A stretch of 64,000 nt of DNA, taken from the NCBI RefSeq assembly GCF_006517275.1, contig NZ_CP041191.1, forward strand, positions 2,041,001 through 2,105,000, read 5' to 3'. The notes below the pieces were generated by a model. It saw nothing but the letters and a program-made list of their open reading frames with translations, did not search any database and had not been told where the DNA came from. Source of the stretch: Labrenzia sp. PHM005 (GTDB taxonomy: Bacteria; Pseudomonadota; Alphaproteobacteria; Rhizobiales; Stappiaceae). A program made the position numbers and the translations under genes. Below, piece after piece: positions 33,782 through 43,161 of this stretch (position 1 is its first letter; each line of letters starts with the position of its first letter).

Positions 33782-34813
33782 TCACGATTTCCGGTGAAGA
33801 CCGGAGCAGCTTTCGCGGACGACGAGGTCGCCATGCAGTAGGTGCGTTTGGGCAGGCAGAGATTTATTGGCGAGCTTGTCGAGCAAGATATTCATGGCGA
33901 GTTCGCCGATATGATGCCGGGGCTGGCGGATCGTTGTCAGGCCTGGCGTAAAGTTGTTGGCGAAAGGAATGTCGTCAAAGCCAAGCACGGAAAAGTCTTC
34001 AGGAACGTTGTAGCCGCGCAATTGCAGAGCTGAAATTACACCGATGGCGGTGTTGTCATTGAAGCAGAAAAACGCGGTCGGCAGATCATCCTTGATAAAC
34101 AGTCGTTCGACCGCAGCGCGCCCGCTTTCGGCAGAGCCGTCGCCTTCCATGCGCCAGTCGCGCAAGGATACAGCAGATTCCTGAAGCCCCTTTTGATAAC
34201 CGGTATGGCGCAAATCGCTGCGGATGTCGGCTGGTCCGCCGGAGATAAACACGATCCGCCGGTGGCCGAGGGAAATCAGATATTCCGTCGCCATCTTTGA
34301 GCTGGCGACATCGTCCACGCCAACGTAGCTGATATCTGGCCGGTCGACAGGCCGCTCTGTCGCGACAATCGGTGGAAGGGCGGTGAGCGGTGTCTGAGGT
34401 TCGCCTGCGACCGGAATATGGCCTGTAAGCAGGATCAGGCCATCCGCCATGCCGGTAGACAGAAATCTCAGGTAATTCTGTTCCAGGCCGGTCGTGCCTT
34501 CGGTGTTGCCGATCAGAACGCCATAACCACGGTCATTGGCCGCTTTTTCAAGGCCGGTGAGCAAGCCGGCGAAATTCGGATCTGCGATGGCGGAAGCGAG
34601 GACCAGCACCATTTGCGACCGTTGCATGCGCAGGTTCTGCGCCATGGCGTTGGCTGTATAACCCGTGCGGGCAATTGCAGCGGTAACCTTTTTTCGTGTG
34701 CTCTCAGCAACCTTCTCGGGGGAGCGCAGTGCCCGGCTTACGGTCGCAATCGATACGCCCGCGAGCTTTGCAACATCTTCGATTGTCGCCGGCCGGTTGC
34801 CCGGTTCGTCCAT
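33782..34813 (-). CDS. LacI-family transcriptional regulator
   Basis: A 343-residue regulator. The N-terminal LacI HTH is clear (TIEDVAKLAGVSIATVSRAL, residues 10-29) with hinge residues after it, followed by a periplasmic-binding-like effector domain (about 65-335). It lies divergent from the sugar ABC operon, whose spacer holds three LacI-type operators, so it most likely represses that operon and itself. It converges on kdgK with only a 6-bp gap. Confidence 0.92.
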   Translation of the reverse strand: MDEPGNRPATIEDVAKLAGVSIATVSRALRSPEKVAESTRKKVTAAIARTGYTANAMAQNLRMQRSQMVLVLASAIADPNFAGLLTGLEKAANDRGYGVLIGNTEGTTGLEQNYLRFLSTGMADGLILLTGHIPVAGEPQTPLTALPPIVATERPVDRPDISYVGVDDVASSKMATEYLISLGHRRIVFISGGPADIRSDLRHTGYQKGLQESAVSLRDWRMEGDGSAESGRAAVERLFIKDDLPTAFFCFNDNTAIGVISALQLRGYNVPEDFSVLGFDDIPFANNFTPGLTTIRQPRHHIGELAMNILLDKLANKSLPAQTHLLHGDLVVRESCSGLHRKS

Positions 34814-34904
34814 TTTTTATCCCCGATTATGCTGCGGTGCGCCGTTCCATTAAGCCCATGAAATTGCACACCTCTCTACGCTGTATAGGGTTTAAGAGCC
34901 CTAT

Positions 34905-34961
34905 TGAAAAGGTTTACAAGGGATAATGTAAAGGTTTACATCGCATATGAAAACGTTTACA
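34905..34961. promoter_or_regulatory. three LacI-type operators in helical phase
   Basis: TGAAAAGGTTTACA (34905-34918), TGTAAAGGTTTACA (34927-34940) and TGAAAACGTTTACA (34948-34961). All match the LacI-family half-site pattern TGTAAA/TTTACA. Centres are 22 and 21 bp apart, two helical turns, which would allow cooperative binding on one face. They lie between the divergent lacI and sugar ABC genes. Confidence 0.75.
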
Positions 34962-35016
34962 TATCCGTTATGACGCCGATGTGGTAGAGGATGTCGGGGT
35001 CTGGGAGGAGTTACAG

Positions 35017-36540
35017 ATGCAGCAGCATGCGTCTCAGTCGCAGACGGTGATCGAAGCCGTTAACATCAGCAAGTCCTTTGGGCCTGTACCGGTTCTATTC
35101 AGCGTCAGTATGGATATCCGTCCGGGCGAAGTGCATGCGTTGATCGGTGAGAACGGCGCGGGTAAGTCGACCTTGATGAAAATCCTTTCAGGGTTTCATG
35201 ATCCGACATCCGGCCACATCAAGCTGGATGGAGAGACAACAGACCTTCCGGCCAACGGTGCGGCGGAGAAACTCGGCATTGTCCTCATCCACCAGGAACT
35301 CAATCTTGCCGAACAAATGACGGTCGAAGAGAACGTGTTTCTCGGCCGTGAAATGAAGGCGAAGGGTTTCCTGGATCGGGCTGGCATGCGCGCGGTGGTT
35401 CAAAAGTACTTGGATGACGTGGGGCTGGATATCTCACCTGCGGACCGGATATCGGATCTGACAATTGCGCAAAAGCAGATGGTTGAGATCGTCAAGGCGG
35501 TTAGCCGGAATGCGCGCATTCTCATTATGGATGAGCCGACTGCGGTTTTGACGGAAGAAGAAACAGAAATCTTCTTCCGCCAGGTTCAAAAACTGAAAGA
35601 AAGCGGCGTTGGCATTGTTTTTGTGTCGCATAAGCTCAATGAGGTTAAGGCGATTGCCGATCGCGTAACGGTTCTTAGGGACGGTCAATGGATCGACACC
35701 CGCCCGGCCAACGAGCTTACTCCAGACACCATGGCTCAGATGATGGTAGGGCGCGAACTGTCGGATCTTTATCCGCCGATGCAGGAAGCAGATGTCGATG
35801 CAGACCTGGTGCTGGAGGTGCAAAACCTGACCGCTCCGGGCATTGAAAATGTCAGTTTCAATTTGCGGAGCGGCGAAATTCTCGGATTTTCCGGACTGAT
35901 CGGATCTGGCCGGACAGCCGTTTTCGAAGCGGTTTGCGGCTTGGCTCCGATCGAGAACGGCACGATCCGGCTTTTTGGTGAAGATGTCGGCCATTTGTCG
36001 GTCGCTGCTGCCCGAGATGCCGGGCTCGCCTATCTGACCAAGGACCGGAAAGAAAAAGGACTGCTGCTCGACAAGAAAATGCAGCCGAATTTGACCCTTT
36101 TTGCGCTACCTAAGTTTGTCAAAAACTTCGCGCTCGACCGGAAAGCGGAGGGAGCTGCTCTCGAACGGGCGATCCGGCGCTTTGATGTCCGGTCACGCGA
36201 TCAGGACATCATCGTTGGCAAGCTTTCCGGGGGCAATCAGCAGAAGCTGCTCCTCGCCAAGATTATGGAGTGTGACCCACGGATCGTCATCATCGATGAA
36301 CCGACGCGGGGCATCGATGTCGGCACCAAGCAGCAGATCTACCATTTCATTGCGGCACTCGCCGCAGAAGGGGTTTCCGTCGTCGTGATCTCCTCGGAAA
36401 TGCCTGAAATCATCGGAATTTGCCATCGTGTCGTGGTGATGCGCGAAGGCCAGATCACTGGTGTTTTGACTGGCGATCACATCAACGAAAACGAAATCAT
36501 GCGCTATGCCGCCGGGCTGAAACGGGAGGAAATCCATTGA
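35017..36540 (+). CDS. sugar ABC transporter ATP-binding protein (RbsA-like, duplicated)
   Basis: A 507-residue ATPase with two ABC domains. The first has Walker A GENGAGKSTLMKIL and Walker B ILIMDEPTAVL. The second has a degenerate Walker A-like GLIGSGRTAVFEAV, signature LSGGNQQKLLLAK and IVIIDEPTRGIDVGTK. This is the normal RbsA/XylG arrangement. GGGAGGAG lies 6 bases before the ATG at 35017; the frame extending to 34981 is not used. It heads the LacI-controlled operon. Confidence 0.92.
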   Translation: MQQHASQSQTVIEAVNISKSFGPVPVLFSVSMDIRPGEVHALIGENGAGKSTLMKILSGFHDPTSGHIKLDGETTDLPANGAAEKLGIVLIHQELNLAEQMTVEENVFLGREMKAKGFLDRAGMRAVVQKYLDDVGLDISPADRISDLTIAQKQMVEIVKAVSRNARILIMDEPTAVLTEEETEIFFRQVQKLKESGVGIVFVSHKLNEVKAIADRVTVLRDGQWIDTRPANELTPDTMAQMMVGRELSDLYPPMQEADVDADLVLEVQNLTAPGIENVSFNLRSGEILGFSGLIGSGRTAVFEAVCGLAPIENGTIRLFGEDVGHLSVAAARDAGLAYLTKDRKEKGLLLDKKMQPNLTLFALPKFVKNFALDRKAEGAALERAIRRFDVRSRDQDIIVGKLSGGNQQKLLLAKIMECDPRIVIIDEPTRGIDVGTKQQIYHFIAALAAEGVSVVVISSEMPEIIGICHRVVVMREGQITGVLTGDHINENEIMRYAAGLKREEIH

Positions 36541-36542
36541 CC

Positions 36543-37565
36543 ATGATGACTGCATCGGAAAACGCCGGCGTAAAACCGGCCAAGCGGTGGTCCGTAGACC
36601 TTAAAACTCTCGGACCTGCACTCGCGCTGCTGCTGCTTTGTATTATCGGTTTTCTGCTGAACCCGGCCTTTGTCAGCGAAGGCAATCTTGCCAATCTGCT
36701 CACGCGATCTGCCTTTATTGGCATCATCGCGGTTGGAGCAACATTTGTGATCACTGCTGGTGGCATAGATCTGTCGGTCGGATCCATGGCGGCAGCGATT
36801 TCCGGCGTGATGATCATTGTTATGAACAATGCAGTCGATACTCTAGGAACCGGTATTCCGACTGTTCTTTTCGGCTGCGGACTGGCAATTCTGCTTGGCA
36901 TCGGTGCGGGTTGGATCAATGGCGCGCTGACCACCAAAGGCAAAATCGAGGCTTTTATCGTGACCCTTGGAACGATGGGGATTTATCGTTCGCTGGTGAC
37001 TTATTTTGCCGATGGCGGCACCCTGTCTCTGAACTTTGACATCCGCGGCACCTACCGGCCGGTCTATTACGACAGCTTCTTGGGACTGCCGATTCCGGTC
37101 TGGGTCTTCATCGGTGTTGCCATCTGCGGCTGGCTACTTCTGAACCGGACAGCTTTTGGCCGTTACTGCACAGCGATCGGATCGAACGAGGCTGTTGCCA
37201 AGTATTCCGCGATCAACGTCGACCGGGTTAAAACGCTCACCTACATCATTCAGGGGTTGTGCGTTTCCTTTGCTACAATCATCTATGTGCCCCGTCTTGG
37301 GTCAGCCTCTGCGTCGACCGGCGTGCTGTGGGAATTGGAAGCAATTGCGGCGGTGATTATTGGCGGAACCGTGCTGAAAGGCGGTTATGGCCGGATTGGC
37401 GGGACTATTCTGGGGGCTTTGATCCTGACCACCATCGGCAATATTTTGAACTTCACTGATATGATCTCGAACTATCTGAACGGCACCATGCAAGGTTTGA
37501 TCATCATCGTGGCTGTTCTTTTGCAGCGAAGCGACTGGAAACTGACCAAGAGCAACAAAGAGTAG
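36543..37565 (+). CDS. sugar ABC transporter permease (RbsC-like)
   Basis: A 340-residue membrane protein of the BPD_transp_2 family with about 8-10 helices. Conserved features are GGIDLSVGSMAAAISGV and the C-terminal VIIGGTVLKGGYGRIGGTILGA. The start is the first of two tandem ATGs 3 bp past the ATPase stop, with GGGAGGA upstream. It forms the channel for the pentose/hexose-type importer. Confidence 0.92.
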   Translation: MMTASENAGVKPAKRWSVDLKTLGPALALLLLCIIGFLLNPAFVSEGNLANLLTRSAFIGIIAVGATFVITAGGIDLSVGSMAAAISGVMIIVMNNAVDTLGTGIPTVLFGCGLAILLGIGAGWINGALTTKGKIEAFIVTLGTMGIYRSLVTYFADGGTLSLNFDIRGTYRPVYYDSFLGLPIPVWVFIGVAICGWLLLNRTAFGRYCTAIGSNEAVAKYSAINVDRVKTLTYIIQGLCVSFATIIYVPRLGSASASTGVLWELEAIAAVIIGGTVLKGGYGRIGGTILGALILTTIGNILNFTDMISNYLNGTMQGLIIIVAVLLQRSDWKLTKSNKE

Positions 37566-37662
37566 CTCGTTAATCCAAGGAATCGGGACCCGTCCCCAAC
37601 TTGAACCGGCTCGCACCGGACGGGAGAGGTGCGTCTAATCGAAGGTATTGGAGGAGGAAACA

Positions 37663-38619
37663 ATGCTGGTAAGAAAAACTTTGGGAGCATTAGCTGTAAC
37701 TGGATTGCTTGCATTTGCGGGCGCTGCGGCAGCTGCAGACAAAATCAAGATTGGTGTCAGCTATCCGACACCGACGCATGCCTGGGCCGCCGGTATGAAC
37801 TGGCATGCGGAACAGGCCGAAAAACGGCTGGAAAAGCTCTATCCGGATGTGGATCTGATCCTGGTAAACTCACCGGACCCGGGCGCGCAGGCAAGTGCTC
37901 TGGAGGACCTGGTGTCCGTTCATCAGATTGACGCCTTGGTCGTGCTGCCGTTCGAATCCGAGCCGCTGACCGACCCGGTGCTGAACGTTAAGAAATCGGG
38001 TGCCTGGATCACCGTTGTTGACCGCGGCCTCAGCCAGCCGGGCATCGAGGATCTTTATGTCGCTGGTAACAATCCGGAACTCGGCCGGGTGTCCGCCCAA
38101 TACATGAAGGGCCGTTTGAAGGATGGCGACAACATCGTTGTTCTGCGCGGCATTCCGACTGTCATCGACAATGAGCGCTTTGATGCTTTCATGACCGAGA
38201 TCGAAGGCTCCGGCATCAATGTTCTTGATCACAAACATGCCAACTGGAATCGCGATGATGGCTTTGAAGTCATGCAGGACTTCCTATCCCGCTTTCCGGA
38301 TATCGATGCGGTCTGGGCCCAGGATGATGACATCGCAATTGGTGTGGTTGCCGCTCTGAAACAGGCGGGCCGGGATGGCAATGGCATGTTCGTTGTCGGT
38401 GGTGCCGGCATGAAGGAAATCATCAAGGGCATCATGGACGGCGATGAGCTGATCCCGGTCGATGTGCTGTATCCGCCGGCAATGATCGCAACTGCAATGG
38501 ATGCAACGGTTTCTGCTTTCAAGTCCAACGGTCCGGTTGCCGGTCGCTACATTCTCGGTGCGACCCTGATCACACGTGAGAACGCGGAAAGCTACTACTT
38601 CCCAGAGTCACCGTTCTAA
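37663..38619 (+). CDS. sugar ABC transporter substrate-binding protein (RbsB-like)
   Basis: A 318-residue periplasmic protein with a signal peptide (about residues 1-24, ALAVTGLLAFAGAAAAA). The type I periplasmic-binding fold follows: IGVSYPTPTHAWAAGM at the mature N terminus and VWAQDDDIAIGVVAALKQAG in the C lobe. GGAGGAGGAAA precedes the ATG. Likely ligand is a sugar or polyol handled by the two downstream enzymes. Confidence 0.9.
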   Translation: MLVRKTLGALAVTGLLAFAGAAAAADKIKIGVSYPTPTHAWAAGMNWHAEQAEKRLEKLYPDVDLILVNSPDPGAQASALEDLVSVHQIDALVVLPFESEPLTDPVLNVKKSGAWITVVDRGLSQPGIEDLYVAGNNPELGRVSAQYMKGRLKDGDNIVVLRGIPTVIDNERFDAFMTEIEGSGINVLDHKHANWNRDDGFEVMQDFLSRFPDIDAVWAQDDDIAIGVVAALKQAGRDGNGMFVVGGAGMKEIIKGIMDGDELIPVDVLYPPAMIATAMDATVSAFKSNGPVAGRYILGATLITRENAESYYFPESPF

Positions 38620-38637
38620 GACCTGGCACGAAAACCG

Positions 38638-38680
38638 GGGCCGGAGTTTGATCGAGAACACCGGCCCTCTTTGTCTTTAG
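38638..38680 (+). other. hairpin after the sugar-binding protein gene
   Basis: Stem GGGCCGG/CCGGCCC with a 16-base loop, then TCTTTGTCTTTA. Likely protects the binding-protein transcript or partially terminates before the enzyme genes. Confidence 0.55.
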
Positions 38681-38696
38681 ATTTTGGGAGGCCATC

Positions 38697-39752
38697 ATGA
38701 AAACAATCAAAGGGCCGGCGTTGTTTCTGGCTCAATTCGCAGGGGATGAAGCCCCGTTCAATTCCTGGGATTCGATCACCAAATGGGCAGCCGATTGTGG
38801 CTACAAGGGTGTCCAGGTTCCCAGCTGGGATGGCCGACTGATCGATCTGGAGAAGGCCGCGAGTTCCATAGGCTATTGTGAGGACTTTGCTGGAACGGCG
38901 AAGGAAAACGGTGTCGAAGTCACCGAGCTTTCAACACATCTGCAAGGTCAGCTGGTTGCGGTTCATCCTGCGTATGATTCAGCCTTTGACGGTTTTGCAG
39001 CGCCGGAAGTCCGCGGCAATCCGGCTGCACGTCAAGCCTGGGCCGTAGAGCAGCTGAAACAGGCACTGACCGCAAGCCGGAACCTCGGCATCTCCGCCCA
39101 TGCGACATTCTCCGGTGCTCTTGCCTGGCCTTACATTTATCCGTGGCCGCAACGTCCGGCTGGTCTTGTTGAAACCGCTTTTGATGAACTCGCCAAACGC
39201 TGGCGGCCGATCCTCGATTATGCCAACGATATGGGCGTCGACGTTTGTTACGAGATCCATCCCGGCGAAGATCTTCATGACGGCATTACGTATGAGATGT
39301 TCCTGGAGCGGGTTGATAATCACGCGCGCGCAAAGATGCTCTATGACCCGTCCCACTACGTTCTCCAGTGCCTCGACTATCTGGACAACATCGACATCTA
39401 CAAAGACCGGATCGGTATGTTCCACGTTAAGGATGCTGAGTTTAATCCGACGGGTCGGCAAGGCGTTTACAGCGGTTATCAGCCGTGGGTTGACCGGGCA
39501 GGACGTTTCCGATCGCTCGGCGATGGCCAGGTCGATTTTGGGGCGATCTTTTCAAAAATGGCGGCCAACAACTTCGACGGTTGGGCTGTGGTTGAATGGG
39601 AATGCTGTCTGAAACACCCGGAAGACGGCGCGCGGGAAGGGGCCCAGTTCGTCGCTGACCACATAATCCGTGTGACGGAAAAGGCCTTTGACGATTTCGC
39701 TGATGGCGGGACGGACGAAGCGGCCAACCGCAAGATGCTGGGCATTTCCTAG
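38697..39752 (+). CDS. sugar phosphate isomerase/epimerase family TIM-barrel protein
   Basis: A 351-residue xylose-isomerase-like TIM barrel (AP endonuclease family 2 fold). Candidate metal residues are in CYEIHPGEDLHDG, YDPSHYVLQCLDY, MFHVKDAEF and VVEWECC. GGGAGG precedes the ATG. It sits between the binding-protein gene and a Gfo/Idh oxidoreductase. This pairing is common where a sugar is first oxidised to a 3-keto sugar and then isomerised or cleaved. The exact substrate is unknown. Confidence 0.8.
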   Translation: MKTIKGPALFLAQFAGDEAPFNSWDSITKWAADCGYKGVQVPSWDGRLIDLEKAASSIGYCEDFAGTAKENGVEVTELSTHLQGQLVAVHPAYDSAFDGFAAPEVRGNPAARQAWAVEQLKQALTASRNLGISAHATFSGALAWPYIYPWPQRPAGLVETAFDELAKRWRPILDYANDMGVDVCYEIHPGEDLHDGITYEMFLERVDNHARAKMLYDPSHYVLQCLDYLDNIDIYKDRIGMFHVKDAEFNPTGRQGVYSGYQPWVDRAGRFRSLGDGQVDFGAIFSKMAANNFDGWAVVEWECCLKHPEDGAREGAQFVADHIIRVTEKAFDDFADGGTDEAANRKMLGIS

Positions 39753-39761
39753 GAGAGATTG

Positions 39762-40919
39762 ATGGCTATTGAAGGAAAAGAAAATACAGCCGATAGGCCT
39801 CTCCGACTTGGTATGGTCGGCGGCGGCAAAGACGCCTTCATTGGTGCGGTTCACCGGATTGCAGCGCGGCTGGATGCGAGTTTTGAGCTTGTGGCTGGCG
39901 CATTGTCATCAACACCGGAAAAAGCACAGGAGTCCGGCCGTGCGCTCGGGCTCAAGGATGACCGGATCTATGATTCCTATTCTGATATGGCCAAGCGTGA
40001 AGCCCGGCTGAAGGACGGAATTGATGCTGTGGCGATCGTCACCCCGAACCATGTGCATTATCCGGCTGCCCGCGAGTTCTTGAAGCGTGGCATTCATGTC
40101 ATTTGCGATAAGCCGCTGACATCGACACTGGCCGATGCCAATAAACTGGCGAAGGCTGTCGAGGCGTCGAATGGATTGTTCTTTCTGACCCACAATTACA
40201 CCGGCTATCCAATGGTCCGGCAGGCGCGGGAAATGGCCGCGAATGGAGACCTCGGCGAGATCCGCGTTGTTCAGGTCGAATATCCTCAGGATTGGCTGAC
40301 AGTCGAACAGCATAACAAACAAGCAGATTGGCGCACGGATCCAAGCCGTTCAGGTGCAGGCGGATCAACAGGCGACATTGGCACCCATGCCTATAACCTG
40401 GCGTGTTTTATCACAGGTCAGACAGCCGAAAGCTTGGCTGCGGATCTTCAATCCTTTGTTCCGGGCCGTCAGGTCGATGACAACGGTCATGTGCTCTTAC
40501 GCTTTGCTAGCGGTGCCCGCGGTATGCTGTGGTGTTCACAGGTCGCGCCGGGTAACGAGAATAACCTGAAGATCCGAGTCTATGGAGATAAGGGTGGGCT
40601 TGAGTGGCATCAGGAACATCCGAACCATCTTCATTTCACGCCGTTCGGACAGCCGCAGCAACTGATCACCCGTGGTGGCGCAGGCATGCTGGAGAGCGTG
40701 GGGCCGACTACACGGATCCCGCCCGGTCATCCGGAAGGGTACCTGGAGGGATTTGCAAACCTCTACAAGGAAGCGGCAGAGGTAATCCGGGCTCATAAAA
40801 ACGGCCAGACCGCAGAAACACTGGTTCCAGGTATCGCTGAAGGTGTTGCCGGTGTCCGGTTCGTTGATGCGTGTGTCCGTTCGTCTTCCAGGAATGCGGC
40901 TTGGGTCAAACTGACCTAA
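39762..40919 (+). CDS. Gfo/Idh/MocA-family oxidoreductase
   Basis: A 385-residue NAD(P)-dependent dehydrogenase. The Rossmann motif is GMVGGGKDAFIGAVHR (residues 16-31), with the catalytic EKP-type motif as CDKPLTSTLADAN, and the C-terminal alpha/beta domain contains GDIGTHAYNLACFITGQ with the family's conserved His. AGGAGAG precedes the ATG. It probably oxidises the imported sugar or cyclitol; candidates are an inositol, a glycoside at C3, or an anhydrosugar. Confidence 0.82.
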   Translation: MAIEGKENTADRPLRLGMVGGGKDAFIGAVHRIAARLDASFELVAGALSSTPEKAQESGRALGLKDDRIYDSYSDMAKREARLKDGIDAVAIVTPNHVHYPAAREFLKRGIHVICDKPLTSTLADANKLAKAVEASNGLFFLTHNYTGYPMVRQAREMAANGDLGEIRVVQVEYPQDWLTVEQHNKQADWRTDPSRSGAGGSTGDIGTHAYNLACFITGQTAESLAADLQSFVPGRQVDDNGHVLLRFASGARGMLWCSQVAPGNENNLKIRVYGDKGGLEWHQEHPNHLHFTPFGQPQQLITRGGAGMLESVGPTTRIPPGHPEGYLEGFANLYKEAAEVIRAHKNGQTAETLVPGIAEGVAGVRFVDACVRSSSRNAAWVKLT

Positions 40920-40921
40920 GT

Positions 40922-40975
40922 GCAAAAAACGTCTCACCTGCCGCAGAGGTGCGCATCTTTCCGCAGCAGGTGAGA
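40922..40975 (-). terminator. terminator of the hydroxyproline operon
   Basis: Perfect 10-bp stem TCTCACCTGC/GCAGGTGAGA with a 24-base loop, followed on the minus strand by GTTTTTTG. It lies between the convergent Gfo/Idh gene and the last hydroxyproline gene and may act both ways. Confidence 0.75.
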
Positions 40976-40998
40976 TAAGTTGCAGGTTGGGTGGGGAC

Positions 40999-42024
40999 TT
41001 AAGCGCCCCAGGTGTCACTCAGCTTGTAACCGGCTGGCCAAGGATCGCTGGGATCCAGCATGTGCTGGTGGGTTCCGGTGATCCAGCCCCGGCCACTGAT
41101 TTGCGGGACGATGCCTGGCCGCCCGCCGACTGAATGTTCAGACAGTATTTTTCCGGTGAACCTGGAGCCGATGATCGAAATCGCTTCAAACTCTTGACCG
41201 ACGGACATTTGTCCACGCGCAGCCATAAGCGCCATGCGCGCTGAAACCGCTGTTCCACACGGAGAGCGGTCTACTTTTCCTGGTTGGATGGCGATCGCCG
41301 ATTTACCGGCAAAGCCTCTTTCAGTCTTTTCAACCGGACCGCAAAACGCGCAAAATGAAATGCTGTTCCAATCGGAGTTCTCAGGATGTGAGAAACCCAG
41401 CTGCTCGTTTGCAGCATTGGTGATACGAACACCAAGATGTGCGATTTTAGCAGCTTCGCTTTCGACGATGTCCATTCCGAGCGCTTTTGCATCCACAACG
41501 ACAAAGCTGTCTCCGCCATAGGCAGTGTCGACGGTCAACGTTCCGATACCTTCAACTTCCAGCTTTGCATCCAGTTTATCCGCGAAACTGGCAACGTTCT
41601 GGACATGAATGCGCTCGGCTTTGCCGTCCCGGCAGTCTGCTTTCACTCGGACAAGCCCACCGGGAGCTTCCAAAGTCAGCTCCGTGACTGGCTCGGTCAT
41701 TGGAAGAATACCGCTGTCCAACAGGACCGTCGACACACAAATCGAATTGGAGCCTGACATCGGAGGCGTGTCCTCGGGCTCCATTATGATGAAAGCCGCA
41801 TCTGCCGCTGGATGTTTCGGCGGCACAAGCAAATTGACATGCCGGAAGACACCGCCACGCGGTTCGTTCAAAACGAAGTTCCGGAGTGTTTGGTCCTTGG
41901 CGATGAAACTGCGCTGATCCCATACGGTTTCGCCGGGGGGCGGGGTGACACCTCCTACGATCACGTCACCGACTTCGCCTTCGGCATGACAAGAGACAAC
42001 ATGGATGGTTTTATTGCTGCGCAT
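40999..42024 (-). CDS. proline racemase-family protein, probable trans-3-hydroxy-L-proline dehydratase
   Basis: A 341-residue proline racemase superfamily member. The first catalytic position is Ser90 (PPMSGSNSI) where epimerases have Cys, and the second catalytic Cys256 is kept (DRSPCGTAV). In this superfamily Thr/Cys or Ser/Cys pairs go with trans-3-Hyp dehydration, or with bifunctional epimerase/dehydratase activity, whereas Cys/Cys pairs epimerise. Start 42024 has AGGA about 7 bases upstream. The product would be delta1-pyrroline-2-carboxylate. It is the last gene of the operon. Confidence 0.75.
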   Translation of the reverse strand: MRSNKTIHVVSCHAEGEVGDVIVGGVTPPPGETVWDQRSFIAKDQTLRNFVLNEPRGGVFRHVNLLVPPKHPAADAAFIIMEPEDTPPMSGSNSICVSTVLLDSGILPMTEPVTELTLEAPGGLVRVKADCRDGKAERIHVQNVASFADKLDAKLEVEGIGTLTVDTAYGGDSFVVVDAKALGMDIVESEAAKIAHLGVRITNAANEQLGFSHPENSDWNSISFCAFCGPVEKTERGFAGKSAIAIQPGKVDRSPCGTAVSARMALMAARGQMSVGQEFEAISIIGSRFTGKILSEHSVGGRPGIVPQISGRGWITGTHQHMLDPSDPWPAGYKLSDTWGA

Positions 42025-42034
42025 TGTCTTGTCC

Positions 42035-43138
42035 TCACGAATAGCTGGCGACGGGATCGCCGAGGGCTTCAAAGATCGGTGTGATGCCGAGGCCCGGCCG
42101 GTCTGAGGCGGTCATCCGGCCGTTGACCCGCTGCGGTGCCCCCTCAGCGATATCGACTGTGCCGTAGCTGTTGAAGTCCGTGGCGGAGAAGGTGAATTCG
42201 GACGGTGTCGACCGGGCCAGATGGGCGATCGTAGCCGTAGTGATGTCGCCGCCCCAAGTGTCTTCAATGGTCATTGGGATGCCGTGCACAACGCACAAAT
42301 CCCGCATGAGTTTGGCCTTCGTCAGGCCGCCGACCTTGGAGATCTTCAGGTTGATGCAATCCATGGCGTCATCGGCGAGGCCGCGGACCAGCATGTTCGG
42401 CCCGTCGATCACTTCATCCATGACAAACGGCAGCGCTGTTCGGCGGCGGATGGAGATACTTTCTTCGTAGGTCAGACAGGGCTGTTCGATGTAGACATCC
42501 AGCGCCGACACTGCGCCCACAACCCGGGCCGCCTCATGGCGTGTCCAGCCTGTGTTAGCGTCGGCAACCAGAATATCCGTGGATCGTAAAACTGCACGTG
42601 TGGCCTTGATACGCTCGATGTCATCATTGGCATCGCCGCCAACCTTCAACTGGAACTTGGTGTACCCTTCTGCCGCATAGCCTTCGATCTTGGCCGCCAT
42701 GGTTTCAGGCGCTTCTTGGCTGATGGCGCGGTAAAGCACAACATCGTCCTGCGCGGCGCCGCCAAGAAGTGTATAGACGGGCTGGCCGGTGGCCTTGCCC
42801 AGAAGATCCCAGCAGGCGATGTCGACTGGGGCCTTGGCGTAGGGATGACCTCTTAGCGCTGCATCCATCACCCGGTTGATCTCGCCGATGTTGAGCGGAT
42901 CCTTGCCAATTAGGTGCGGCGCAAGCTCCTGTATCCCGCTTCGCACACCCAGCGCGTAGCTCGGCAGATAGGCCGATCCGAGCGGGCAGCATTCAGCATA
43001 GCCCTTCAGCCCTTCATCGGTGATGACTTCCAGCACTGTGCTGTCGAATACTTCGACGAAATTGCCGTTAGACCAACTGTAGCGGCCCTCCTTCAAAGGA
43101 AGGTCCACCTGATAGACATTGATGGCAGTGATTTTCAT
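42035..43138 (-). CDS. cis-3-hydroxy-L-proline dehydratase (enolase superfamily)
   Basis: A 367-residue enolase-superfamily protein, MR/MLE type. Metal ligands are visible in [14 protein letters not shown] and VMDEVIDG; catalytic lysines lie in FQLKVGG and LKISKVGG. Such a protein from Labrenzia aggregata was characterised as a cis-3-hydroxy-L-proline dehydratase in a hydroxyproline neighbourhood, and this gene has the same context. A hydroxyproline-betaine epimerase or another MR/MLE activity is the main alternative. It follows the oxidoreductase gene after 23 bp. Confidence 0.8.
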   Translation of the reverse strand: MKITAINVYQVDLPLKEGRYSWSNGNFVEVFDSTVLEVITDEGLKGYAECCPLGSAYLPSYALGVRSGIQELAPHLIGKDPLNIGEINRVMDAALRGHPYAKAPVDIACWDLLGKATGQPVYTLLGGAAQDDVVLYRAISQEAPETMAAKIEGYAAEGYTKFQLKVGGDANDDIERIKATRAVLRSTDILVADANTGWTRHEAARVVGAVSALDVYIEQPCLTYEESISIRRRTALPFVMDEVIDGPNMLVRGLADDAMDCINLKISKVGGLTKAKLMRDLCVVHGIPMTIEDTWGGDITTATIAHLARSTPSEFTFSATDFNSYGTVDIAEGAPQRVNGRMTASDRPGLGITPIFEALGDPVASYS

Positions 43139-43161
43139 GGTGTCCCTCCAATTGTTGAGGC

